The notes beneath the pieces are model-generated. The model searched no databases. It was not told where the DNA came from and saw only the letters and a list, made by a program, of their open reading frames with translations. Shown piece by piece: positions 33,828-43,522 of a stretch of 64,000 nucleotides of DNA (positions are counted from its first letter, which is position 1; each line of letters starts with the position of its first letter). The position numbers and the translations under genes were made by a program. The stretch is from Methanocorpusculum sp. (lineage in GTDB: Archaea > Halobacteriota > Methanomicrobia > Methanomicrobiales > Methanocorpusculaceae). Location: positions 1-64,000 of the forward strand of contig JAFOFB010000001.1 in the NCBI GenBank assembly GCA_017387505.1, written 5' to 3'.

Positions 33828-34575
33828 AGTAATTATTTGCGGAGCATTTGGAAGAATGGGTACCCCCATCGCACAGATGGTAATGGAAAACCCTGAGTTA
33901 GAATTCGCAGGCGGAGTTGACATCCGCGAGGGTGAACTTCACGGAAAGCCTGTTGTAACCTCTGAGAATCTCGGCAGTTTCATCGACGAAGCAAAGCCGG
34001 ATGTAATGATTGACTTCACCGTTGCTGCAGCAACCATGGTTAATGCAAAAATCGCCGCCGCAAAAGGCGTTGCATTAGTTATCGGAACCACTGGATTCAC
34101 TCCGGAGCAGGACGCAGAACTCTTAGATGCAATCAAGAATGTCCCGGTTGTCAAGACCACCAACTTCAGCGTTGGTGTCAACATTTTCTGGGAACTTGTA
34201 AGAGAAGCTGCAAAGCGCTTAGGCGACTATGATATCGAAGTCATCGAAGCACACCACAGACACAAGAAGGATGCACCAAGCGGAACCGCAAAGACCATTC
34301 TTCGTGTCTTAGAGGAAGAGACCGGAAAGACTGAGGAGATGTACGGCAGATGCGGTATGACCGAGAGAAAGGGCGAGATTGGTGTTCACGTAATCCGCGG
34401 AGGAGATGTTGTTGGAGACCACTCGGTTCAGTTCCACCAGAACTATGAAACAATCGAACTTTCCCACCGTGCATATGACAGAGCAGTCTTCGCACGCGGA
34501 GCAGTACGCGCCGCAGCATGGGCCCCAACTGCAGAGCCTGGCCTTTACACAATGAAGGAAGTATTAGGGTTATAA
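33820..34575 (+). CDS. dapB: 4-hydroxy-tetrahydrodipicolinate reductase
   Basis: NAD(P)H-dependent second step of the diaminopimelate branch. Seen: 251 aa, N-terminal nucleotide loop [40 protein letters not shown] and the catalytic HH in [16 protein letters not shown]. Translationally coupled to dapA. Confidence 0.96.
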   Translation: MTKVIICGAFGRMGTPIAQMVMENPELEFAGGVDIREGELHGKPVVTSENLGSFIDEAKPDVMIDFTVAAATMVNAKIAAAKGVALVIGTTGFTPEQDAELLDAIKNVPVVKTTNFSVGVNIFWELVREAAKRLGDYDIEVIEAHHRHKKDAPSGTAKTILRVLEEETGKTEEMYGRCGMTERKGEIGVHVIRGGDVVGDHSVQFHQNYETIELSHRAYDRAVFARGAVRAAAWAPTAEPGLYTMKEVLGL

Positions 34576-34629
34576 GGGAAACCTATATCCCACGCGAATG
34601 AAAAATATAGATAATAAGAGGTAAACATA

Positions 34630-34806
34630 ATGCCAGCAGTAATTGATAAAGCAAAGTGTACCGGATGTACCACCTGTGTTGACATCTGCCCAGCAGCAGC
34701 AATTGAACTCGGAGCAGACGACAAGGCTGTCATCGATGCAGGAGCATGCGTTGACTGTGAAACCTGTGTCGACGAGTGTCCGGAAAGCGCAATCAAGATG
34801 GAGTAA
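34630..34806 (+). CDS. Two-cluster 4Fe-4S ferredoxin
   Basis: 58-aa bacterial-type ferredoxin with two complete motifs, CTGCTTCVDICP (residues about 10-21) and CVDCETCVDECP (about 40-51), each binding one 4Fe-4S cluster. GAGGT lies 7 nt upstream of the ATG and a TATA-like AAATATAG about 25 nt upstream, so it is probably transcribed on its own as well as with dapAB. Low-potential electron carrier; possible partner of Kor, Eha or Fwd. Confidence 0.9.
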   Translation: MPAVIDKAKCTGCTTCVDICPAAAIELGADDKAVIDAGACVDCETCVDECPESAIKME

Positions 34807-34834
34807 ATCTCCAACCAATTTTCTTTTGATTATT

Positions 34835-35461
34835 TTATAGAAGAACTAATTTTACGTTTCCTGCCGCAGCTGTTTCTGCTGCCAGGTTTGTTGCCGGATA
34901 TCCTGATGCGATAACTGATATTCCAGCGTTTAAGGCTTTTTTTACCATATCAGCAGTTACCTTTACGGATAACATAAGAGCGGACTTTTTCAAGTCAACA
35001 CCTGAGAGAATAGCAGAACCAACAGCCTTATCAATTGCCGCACTCTGACCCACATCTTCTGCGAGGAAAAATCCCTTCGGAGATACAACAGCGGCCGCAA
35101 ATCCTCCGGCACGAAGCACATCGGAATCCAGGCTTTCTGGAAGTGCCGGCGGTTCGATTGTTTCTTCCAAGACCGGAAGCTTTGCCGCGTCAAGATAGGA
35201 AGCTGTTCCTCCGCATCCTGAAACAACAGTCTTCTTTGGAAGAAGGACCTTGAATGGATTTGCGGTAAGCACTCCGATTTCAGCTCCGTCAAGCATAACA
35301 GACTCAATCTCTTCCGGCTGAATAATGCCTTCGGTCTTCAGATACCCATATGCAAACTCCTTTTCCATTCCGCAAAGCATCAGAGGAGATGTAAGAGATC
35401 TGCCGTTTACCGTAAGCGAGTAGAGCCGTTCATCCAGGAGTCCATTGACGAATCCTTTCAT
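34835..35461 (-). CDS. fdhD: FdhD-like sulfurtransferase for formate dehydrogenase (divergent)
   Basis: Family role: transfers sulfur to the molybdopterin cofactor of formate dehydrogenase. Seen: 208 aa with LMLCGMEKEFAYGYLKTEGII, VSGCGG, FAAAVVSPKGFFLAEDVGQSAAIDKAVG and the C-terminal ADMVKKALNAGISVIAS block, in the FdhD order. It is divergent: the usual CxxC loop has one Cys (GCGG) and the EDVGRHNA motif reads EDVGQSAA. Whether sulfur transfer is kept is uncertain. No fdhA/B is nearby. Confidence 0.75.
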   Translation of the reverse strand: MKGFVNGLLDERLYSLTVNGRSLTSPLMLCGMEKEFAYGYLKTEGIIQPEEIESVMLDGAEIGVLTANPFKVLLPKKTVVSGCGGTASYLDAAKLPVLEETIEPPALPESLDSDVLRAGGFAAAVVSPKGFFLAEDVGQSAAIDKAVGSAILSGVDLKKSALMLSVKVTADMVKKALNAGISVIASGYPATNLAAETAAAGNVKLVLL

Positions 35462-35628
35462 TTCTTCACCATGGGCTGTGATACTATTAATATGTACCTA
35501 TGGTGGTGAGTTGATAAATCATTCAGAGCATTTCTAAGAACCTATTTTCATTCACAATAAAGAGGTTGTTCACTATCAGAACACATGTAGTAAATTTGGA
35601 GCTACTGAAAAGATTTTCCAGATTTCAT

Positions 35629-35694
35629 TTCTTGAAATAGGGGTGCGGAGCCGCGACTTCGGCGCGGAGCGGCTCGCGGTGGGATATCCTATTT
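35629..35694 (+). repeat. Left copy of 66-bp GC-rich inverted repeat
   Basis: GC-rich island in A/T-rich DNA, matching the complement of 41905-41970 with about seven mismatches in 66 bp and a run of 32 identical bases. Internally it can fold, for example GAGCCGC with GCGGCTC. It sits downstream of the surface-protein gene. Confidence 0.85.
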
Positions 35695-35757
35695 TTAGTT
35701 ACAGAGACATGGTAACTTAATTAGATGATAGAGATAGTTTTTGAAAATAAATTTCTG

Positions 35758-35764
35758 AAAAAAA
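35758..35764 (-). terminator. T-run terminator of the surface-protein gene
   Basis: Seven T on the minus strand about 17 nt after the stop, ahead of the GC-rich repeat. Confidence 0.45.
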
Positions 35765-35780
35765 GAGAGAAGATGTTTGT

Positions 35781-38700
35781 TTATTTTCTTCTCATCAGAA
35801 CAGCCGCTCCAAGAGCACCAAGCATCACTCCAAGAACAGGAGCAGGGCTTTCTGCTTCCTGAGATTCTGAGGATGATGGATTCTCTGGAATGTCAGATAC
35901 TGGTTCATCGTTTGGCTGTTCCGGTTCTACCGGAGTTTCAGAGACTACAGCCGATACTGCTCCATCTTTCTCGTACATGATTGCAAACGGACTGAAGTCA
36001 GTTGTTTCTGCTTCATAGAGTGCCTTGTCTCCATCAACTTTGTATGTTGTTGGAAGTTTCGTCCAGACTTCTCCGTCAAAGTGATAGAGGCAGATATCCT
36101 TCTCTGTGAATCCTTTCTTCTGAAGGTCTGCAAGCGGGATGGTGAAGCTGATAACTGCTTTTTCTCCTGTTGGATATTTATCAATATTTATCTCGAAGAT
36201 ACCGTATGCCTCTTTTCCTTTCGGAGCAGGTGTATTGGATTTGGCGATTAAAACCACTTTACTGCTGACACCTTCTGGAAGTGTTACACCTTTTACAACA
36301 GGGCTTGTACCAAAGTCAACATATCCGCCGTTGGTGACACTGCGCAGGTACTCTGCATAGTTTCCAGAGCCGGTGTTTTTGGAACTGCTAATAGAATCAC
36401 TATCTACAGGTGATTCAAACACGATTGCGAATAATGAGAATCCAGTTGTCTCTGCATGGAATGTGTGCATGACTCCTGTTTCACTGGGACCATCATAGTA
36501 TGTTGGGAGTTTTTCCCAGTTTGAATTCACGTAGTGGTACATTGCCACATCTGAATAGCTAACTGAGTCTGGAATTTCAGAATCCAAGAGATAGAAGTAT
36601 ATTTTTGCTTTTTTACCTTTTGGTGGATTTGCTGAACCTGTGATTTCATAGAGTCTTTTTGGAGTTACTTTTGCAGGTATATTCTCAAGTACTACTGTAT
36701 CTATTTCAATATTAATTGGAGTAATCTCCACATACTCTCCAGAACCTGCATCAGGAATCTGTACTCTATAGATTTCCCATTCTGGGATGTCAGCATTTCC
36801 ATCAATTAAATCTTCAATTCTTTTCCAATTTGCATTGAATTTCTTATTTCCCGATGAGCCAGATTTGATAACCACATCTTTCGTTGGATTTGGCTGATAA
36901 GACCAAGTCCAACCAGCAAATACATATCCCTCTTTCGTTGGGTCTTTAAGAATAATATCTGCATCTGAACTGTCGTATGTAACTGGATTGTCAGGGTGAT
37001 TTACACCACCTGCAAGATTGTATGTTATTGAATATCCTGATTGGAACTTTGCTGTGAGGCGCATATCATCTTTCAGTTTAACGGATGTTGTTGCGTCAGT
37101 AGAATATAAATCACCTGCTTCATCATACCACCCAATAAAGGTTGAACCATTCTCCTCAATTGCTCTGATTGTTATATCTATGTTTCTTGGAAGTTTAGAT
37201 GATCCAAGAACTAATCCATCGCCATCAGCCACAAGATCTAACTCCGCCATTCCATTCATAAGCAGGGACAAATCAACATGTTCTGTAGTATATAATGTAT
37301 TTATTGATTTATCGCTGTTTAACCATGCCATGTATAATTCTGGTGAATGTTGTTTCAGAATTGGTGCAAGACTATAATCGTTTTCTGAGAGAGATACTAA
37401 AGAATTAATGAAGAGCACTACTCTTTCAACCTCAGAAATACTTGTTTTGGAATCATATCCATTCATGAATCCAATTGCTAAACATCCTTCAACTAAGCTA
37501 TTGGACACATCAATTTCAATAATATTTTTAATGAGTTGGATTCCTTGATCAATGCATAAATTAATTAATACACGCTCTGGAGATTGAATAGATACATCCT
37601 CGATAAATCTCCAACACCAAGCCATTCATTATATTCAACATCAGCTGCACTAAATGCAGATGTTGCCATACCTAATGATACACGGGCAAGATTATGATTG
37701 TATGATGTGCTTGGATTAGAGAATAGTTGATCACTATAGTCCACATTATAAACAAATGTTCCATCATCAGCATCATTTGATTGGAAGTAAATATCTTTGG
37801 TACCTGATATCAATCCAATATTACTTACATCTTTATAGGTTCTCTTTGTACTGAGTAAATTAAACAAATGATCTGAGAAGCTTCTATCAGATGAACTGCC
37901 ATCTGGTAAGTACTGAATACCATAAACATCATAAGTCTTGAACCGTTCACGTAATGAGGCATCATAAAGATCATAAATTGCTTCCCCATACTTTTTTGAG
38001 GAATGGAAAGGATAACCAGAGAAATATTCATTATCATTAGAAGATGGACCAGCAGTTGGAATACCTGCACCTAAGATAATGAGGCTCTTCTCTGCATTTT
38101 CCGAACCTTCTTTCTCAAATAACATGTCAGCCTTTTGCAATCCAAGATAGAGATTTGATTTTCTGCCATTCCAATTAAGCATTGAAGCAGCTTCATCTAA
38201 TTCCTTAGTATCAGATACGAAACTAGTGTGAATTGTAACCTCCTCATTGTACGAGATGATTGCTACTTTTGTAGGTATTTCTGACTGAGTCAATTTATAC
38301 CATAAAGTAAACACATCATTCTCAATATCTGTTTCAAACTCTGTAGTTTCTTCAGATGTATCAACAAGAATTATAACTTCTCTGCACAGTGTACTTTCTG
38401 TAGATGTTTCACCAAGACTCTCCGACTTAACAAACCTAATCTTTTCCCGTGATGTGCCTGCCACAGAGTATTTAATTAAGCTCCATGAACTATCAGCACC
38501 AAGTCCATGAGCTAAGACAGTTACTTTCTCATCTTTAGAAATACTTCCTCCACGATAGAGAGAATCTGTATCTGGAATAAGATATGTTGTTACATCTTCC
38601 AGAACACACATTATCATGGAATCATCAGGAATGATTGTGTAATAATTACACTCACAAACACCATTCTTAGCTAAGGTGTCTGTGTTATGCTGTGCCATCC

Positions 38701-41113
38701 TCATTACATTCTCCTGCAGAACAGCCTTACAATCATCACAAACTACATTCACATACCAGTAATGTGTACCATCATAGATAACTTCCTGCGGGAAGTCTTT
38801 CGTGATTCCCTCATAGGTAATTGCAACGTCTATCTGATTAGTATGCTGACATTTGCCAAAGACAAACTCTAATTCAACCCATGTTTCTTTGCCCGCGTCA
38901 TTGTATGCACAGACAGCAACGCGGTAGGAGTGCCCTTCAGCAAGATAGGAAGAGATATCATAGTTCGTTGCAGTTCCTACATCCTCGTTGTTTACTATCT
39001 TGCCTGTATCCTCTGTTTCACTAATTGTTCTGTCACGAAGTGAGAACTTGTAGCCTGTTGCTCCTTCAGAAACTGTCCAACTCACAACCCCATTTTCAAG
39101 CGGGTTAATGGTGAAACTTCCCGGGGCTGTTGTGTCTTCTGTAGTCCATACTGCTTTCACTGTTACAGATGCTGTTGGAGTGTAAGGAGTACCTGCATCA
39201 TATTAAGTCGAACCAATCAGCCATGCTTTGAACACTTTTCCTTCTGGTGCGGTAAAGGTACAGTCAGGAAGTATATATGATTCTCCTGCAAAAACAGTTG
39301 CAGAGGTCATAGAACCTGTTCCGCCGTTTGAATCAAAGGTGATGGTGTATTCTTCTACAGGTTCTGAGGTAGAAATCTGCTGAAGAATTGGATATGGAGA
39401 AACTGATGAATCCATCTTCCAGACTGTGTCAAAGTCCCATCCTAAAGTGTCTTCATAGAACGTTTGAGTTACTGCATCAGTAGGAGATAAATCTATTCCA
39501 TCTGTTGCATCACTAATCATAGTTGATAGAGCATATATTCCTGAAGTTGTAATGAGAGAGTCTCCCTCATTATAACTAGTATAATCAATTGTTCTTGCCG
39601 AGGAATACTCACCAGATACTGATGGATTTAAAGCAACACTATTTTTAATGGATATGAGGACATTTGATTCAGAAGTATATGCTGAATCTATCAGACCACT
39701 ACCATCTTCAACCGTTACAGTAGAGTAAGAATTTTTAATTGTGATAGGTACAGACAATCCTCCTCCTTGACTACATATGGAATCAATGAGTCAAGCAGAT
39801 ACAGCATACCCTGTTGAATAACAATCTGAGATAAGAATAGATCCTTTCCCTATAATCATATTGATAAGACCAGAATTGATTTTTGATGTTTGTGATGTTT
39901 TTGATGATGAACTAAGGACAGAAATATCTGGTGCAAATATCTCGCCAATTAAACCTCCATCAACAACACCAGAAATATCAACTGAACAGCCAGATATGTG
40001 GATTGGGGCTAAGTCAGAATATGCTCGCCCAATAAGACCACCATTTCCATTAATCTCTCCTTCTACATGGCAATTTTCAATAATAACAGAATCTGAACCC
40101 AGACCGAAATAACAATATATTCCACCAATCAAACCACCAGTATACCAACCTGCATTGGAGGAGACAGAGACATCTGTTAGTTTAATATTCTGTATTACTG
40201 CTCCAGGGCCCACGACTCCAAAAAGACCGTTAAAATCAAAATTTTGTGCTGAAAGAGCACCTTCTGTTGTTAAATGCGAGATTGTATGTTCTTTTCCATC
40301 AATTTTTCCCTGAAACATACTTGGAATGAAAATATATGCTAATCCCAAATATGGTGATGCATAATCTTTTACTTCTGCATTTACCAAGAAATCTCCAATT
40401 GGTTGCCAGTCAGTATAAGAAGATAGGTCAATATCATTTGTGATTGCAAAATATGTATCTGCAAACGTTTTACCTGATTTAACTTCATCAGAAAGGAGTT
40501 TTAAATCAGCAGAAGATTGAATAAGATACGGACTCTCTTCTGTTCCAAATCCTGAGAGTGCGATTGTTGTTCCAGGCTCTACTAAAGAGAAGGAAACAGT
40601 ATTTGAATAACAAACATTACCGTCACTATTTAGATACTGTAACCTTACTTGATATTCTCCAGCCGGAAAAACATGACCTGAAATTCCATTTGTTTCTACA
40701 TAGAAAGTATTTCCCACAGTTTCCTCAATTAGTATTACTGTATTGGGTTTTTCCCCAACAGCAGATGTGGCGTAAAGAATATCTAATAATACATTCTCTG
40801 CATATCCCCAACTATCAGTCATGATATTTGCATGCGCCGGAATATCTATAGCGAAAATAAGAGGTGAATCTACAGAGCCAGAGCCACCATCAATGGATAC
40901 TAAGTATACATCATCTACAGTTAAAACACGAAGTTTTGGTGATAAATCGTCTTCAGCCGCTACAGGAACAGCAAACAATCCAAACAGCAGAACAAAAAGT
41001 AATCCTGCAAAAAGAATCCTTAATCCAAAACGCTCAGTAACCCTGCGGTAACTTCCACAAGGGGGGAAGATTCGAGTGGAATGTCCCTTAGTAAAACAAG
41101 TAGTACTGCTCAT
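35781..41113 (-). pseudogene. Large surface adhesin-like protein gene, three lesions
   Basis: About 1,777 codons once intact. In order: signal peptide near residues 28-53 (LRILFAGLLFVLLFGLFAVPVAA); GLUG-like repeats (GGLIG...); an InlB-type repeat YTITFDSNGGTGSM; a fibronectin-like segment; a von Willebrand A-like domain (VIILVDTSEET, degenerate MIDAS); a YNHNLARVSLGMA segment; a second InlB-type repeat SITYNLAGG; two repeated 'YHF.. W.KLPT....E.TDFS.FAI' modules; and the tail PAPVLGVMLGALGAAVLMRRK. Lesions: TGA at 39791-39793, TAA at 39203-39205, and a frameshift within 37565-37628. Both stops lie in-frame. It was probably cell-surface anchored; it may be decayed, phase-variable or misassembled. 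Confidence 0.75.
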
Positions 41114-41277
41114 AAAATCAACTCATGAATTGTGTTGATAAATTATGAATAATAATTATCCTCAAATCAGCATAAAGATACCGAGTACTCCTTCATATAT
41201 AGATTATTTTGAGATAATGTCGTCCCTGTGAATAGGTGAGATGTACATAAATAGAAGAGGCACAGTAATTATTACAC

Positions 41278-41805
41278 ATGAACAGACGTTTTGTTATCTT
41301 CTCACTCCTTCTCGTACTTGCTGCAAGCATCTTTAGTGCAGGATGTATCTCACCAGATGTCCCGAATGTCTCAGATAATCCGGATGTACAGGAAAATTAT
41401 GAACAGGCACTGTCATCTCTTACAAATCCGCCAACAGGATATAAACTGTTAGAAGCACCGATATACGTCCATGTCGCAGTAAATGAGGAACCATCACCAA
41501 AATACAACATCGTCTACGTAGATGTGTTTGCTCCTGAGATGGAAGGATGGGTATATGCAATGACATTAGATGGTGCTGTAATGACTCCAATTAAAACTGG
41601 TATGCTGATTCAGGAAACAAATGGACATATCACTCATATCACTATGTCCGAAAATCAGGATTTGGACCAGATTAAGATGTCAATTGATGATGAGATGAAC
41701 ATAGGAGAATTTACAGTTTTAGAACTGAGACCATCTTCCTATAGCATCGTATATCGCTATGTGTCACTGTGTATAGATGCGGAGATAGTTTCACGTTATC
41801 AGTAA
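41278..41805 (+). CDS. Predicted secreted lipoprotein, unknown function
   Basis: 175 aa with a signal peptide ending in a lipobox (IFSAGC, Cys23), so probably a membrane-anchored extracellular protein. The mature part has no family I recognise and no repeats. A TATA-like ACATAAATAG lies about 30 nt upstream. It is divergent from the surface-protein pseudogene and shares its intergenic region; both lie between the inverted repeats. Confidence 0.65.
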   Translation: MNRRFVIFSLLLVLAASIFSAGCISPDVPNVSDNPDVQENYEQALSSLTNPPTGYKLLEAPIYVHVAVNEEPSPKYNIVYVDVFAPEMEGWVYAMTLDGAVMTPIKTGMLIQETNGHITHITMSENQDLDQIKMSIDDEMNIGEFTVLELRPSSYSIVYRYVSLCIDAEIVSRYQ

Positions 41806-41904
41806 TAAAAAGCAGAAAGTATTTCTAACAACCTCCATTTTTAACAAGTCTCTGTATCAATATCAGTATTTAGACATAGTTTTGTCCAGTCTTCTAACCA
41901 TGAT

Positions 41905-41970
41905 AAATAAGATATTCCACCGCGAACCGCTCCGCGCCGAAGTCGCGGCTCCGCACCCTGATTTCAGGAA
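41905..41970 (-). repeat. Right copy of 66-bp GC-rich inverted repeat
   Basis: Complement of the repeat at 35629-35694, 100 nt after the lipoprotein stop. Together the two copies bracket a 6.2-kb segment in inverted orientation, each downstream of the outermost gene. Confidence 0.85.
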
Positions 41971-42028
41971 GTGAATTTTAAGAAAAACCATTGAAACAAT
42001 TAAAGCCTATCCAATCTAATGAATGTAC

Positions 42029-42418
42029 ATGAATCTCACCGGAAGAAGTATCTCCAAAGGCACCGCCTCCGGAGAACTGCTCAAAACCGATACACCAATA
42101 TCATTCCTCGGCGGCGTTGACCCGAGAACAGGAATCATCATTGATGAAAGCCACCCGCTTGCAGGAGAAAAGATTACAGGAAAAGTTCTCGCATTTCCAT
42201 ACGGGAAGGGTTCGACCGTCGGCTCATATGTGCTCTATGCATTATCCAGAAACGGCACAGCACCCGCTGCAGTTATCAACACCGAATGCGAGACAATTAT
42301 CGCCATTGGTACAATTATCGCAGGAATTCCGGCTGTTGACCGCTTAGACGGAGATCTTCCGGAGAATGGAACTGCTGTTACTGTAAACGGCACAGAAGGC
42401 ACTGTTACTTTCGCATGA
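42029..42418 (+). CDS. Aconitase X swivel domain (phosphomevalonate dehydratase small subunit)
   Basis: Small subunit (DUF126) of the archaeal enzyme that dehydrates mevalonate 5-phosphate in the modified mevalonate pathway for isoprenoid lipids. Seen: 129 aa, ISKGTASGELLKTDTPISFLGGVDPRTG and LAFPYGKGSTVGSYVLYAL, the swivel-domain signature with the P-loop-like GKGSTVGSY. The large subunit is elsewhere. The ATG at 42029 is preferred; 42023 would add two residues. The stop overlaps the radical SAM start by 4 nt. Confidence 0.85.
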   Translation: MNLTGRSISKGTASGELLKTDTPISFLGGVDPRTGIIIDESHPLAGEKITGKVLAFPYGKGSTVGSYVLYALSRNGTAPAAVINTECETIIAIGTIIAGIPAVDRLDGDLPENGTAVTVNGTEGTVTFA

Positions 42419-43518
42419 ATATAGTCTGGCGTTATATTTCACACAGCAGAAACACATATGCAGGACTCTACGCTGCCTGTGAAAAGTACGGCTACTCGTT
42501 AGAGCCGGTTGACGGACCTGAAGGAGATATCATCTGTTACAGCTTAAACAGCTTAAACTATAATCTCTACGCAGAAGAGATGAGAGAAGCCGAAGGCATC
42601 GTAATCACCGGAGGCCCTCACCCGTCCGCATGCTGGGATGAAGTTCTGCGGGACGCAGACTATGTTGTTGTGGGCGAAGGTGAGAGGACGCTTCCGCGTC
42701 TTTTGGATGCATTAACCAAAGGCGGCGATCCGGAATCAGTTCCTGGAGTTGCAAGTAAAAACGGTCTGACACCAACAGACCACTCGGTAAGACTTGATGC
42801 ATATCCATGCTTTTCGCGGATGAAAGGATACATTGAGCTCTCAAGAGGATGTCCGTTCAACTGCGGATACTGTCAGACTCCGCGTCTTCACGGAAACAGA
42901 ATGAGACATCGCTCACGCGAAGCAGTGGTCGAACTCGCATCCAAATTCCGTGATGCAAGATTTGTGACACCGAATGCTTTCGCATACGGTTCTTCGGACG
43001 GAGTACATCCTGATGTTGAAAAACTTGAACGCCTTCTCTCATCCCTTACAAAAAACAACATCTACCTTGGAACTTTCCCGTCAGAAGTAAGACCAGAGTT
43101 TGTTCTGCCGGAAACTGCAGAACTTGTTGTGCAGTACTGTTCGAATAAGAATCTGCATTTTGGAGCTCAGGCAGGTTCAGACGATGTCTTAAGGAAACTA
43201 AAGAGAGGACACACAATTGATGATGTGATGAAGGCAATCGATACATGCCTGGATTTCCATCTGCTTCCGGTGGTGGATGTAATCTTTGGATTCCCGTTCG
43301 AGACAGACGAGGATCAGCAGAAAACCTTCGACCTGGTTAAAGAGATTTCAAGATATGGAAAAGTGCACGTCCACTTACTAACACCGCTTCCGGGAACTGA
43401 TCTTGCAGGTACTGTCTGCCGTGATATTCTGCCTGATATCGACAGTAAACTCGGCAAGTTAGCGCAGAACGGGCATGTGACAGGATACTGGCACGAAAAA
43501 ATAGACTGGGCTAAATAA
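42415..43518 (+). CDS. B12-binding-like/radical SAM protein
   Basis: 367-aa radical SAM enzyme of the type annotated in methanogens as the MJ1487 family; product unknown. Seen: an N-terminal Rossmann-like region (about 1-130) ending EGIVITGGPHPSACWDEVL...VVGEGERTL, as in B12-binding domains but without the DxHxxG cobalamin motif, then the cluster motif RGCPFNCGYCQTP near residues 143-155 and the TIM-barrel elements GAQAGSDDVLRKLKRGH and DVIFGFPFETDEDQ. Coupled to the AcnX small subunit gene. Confidence 0.83.
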   Translation: MNIVWRYISHSRNTYAGLYAACEKYGYSLEPVDGPEGDIICYSLNSLNYNLYAEEMREAEGIVITGGPHPSACWDEVLRDADYVVVGEGERTLPRLLDALTKGGDPESVPGVASKNGLTPTDHSVRLDAYPCFSRMKGYIELSRGCPFNCGYCQTPRLHGNRMRHRSREAVVELASKFRDARFVTPNAFAYGSSDGVHPDVEKLERLLSSLTKNNIYLGTFPSEVRPEFVLPETAELVVQYCSNKNLHFGAQAGSDDVLRKLKRGHTIDDVMKAIDTCLDFHLLPVVDVIFGFPFETDEDQQKTFDLVKEISRYGKVHVHLLTPLPGTDLAGTVCRDILPDIDSKLGKLAQNGHVTGYWHEKIDWAK

Positions 43519-43522
43519 GCCC

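Larger units (their letters stand above)
35462..35780. other. Intergenic region holding the left GC-rich repeat
   Basis: 319 bp between fdhD (promoter side) and the 3' end of the surface-protein gene. It holds the left copy of the 66-bp repeat (35629-35694) and a minus-strand T-run just after the surface-protein stop. No small gene is supported. Confidence 0.6.

Noticed and set aside
12393-39793. TGA reassigned to an amino acid across the genome
   Set aside because: Many intact genes in the window end in TGA at their expected C-terminus, so TGA is a normal stop here.
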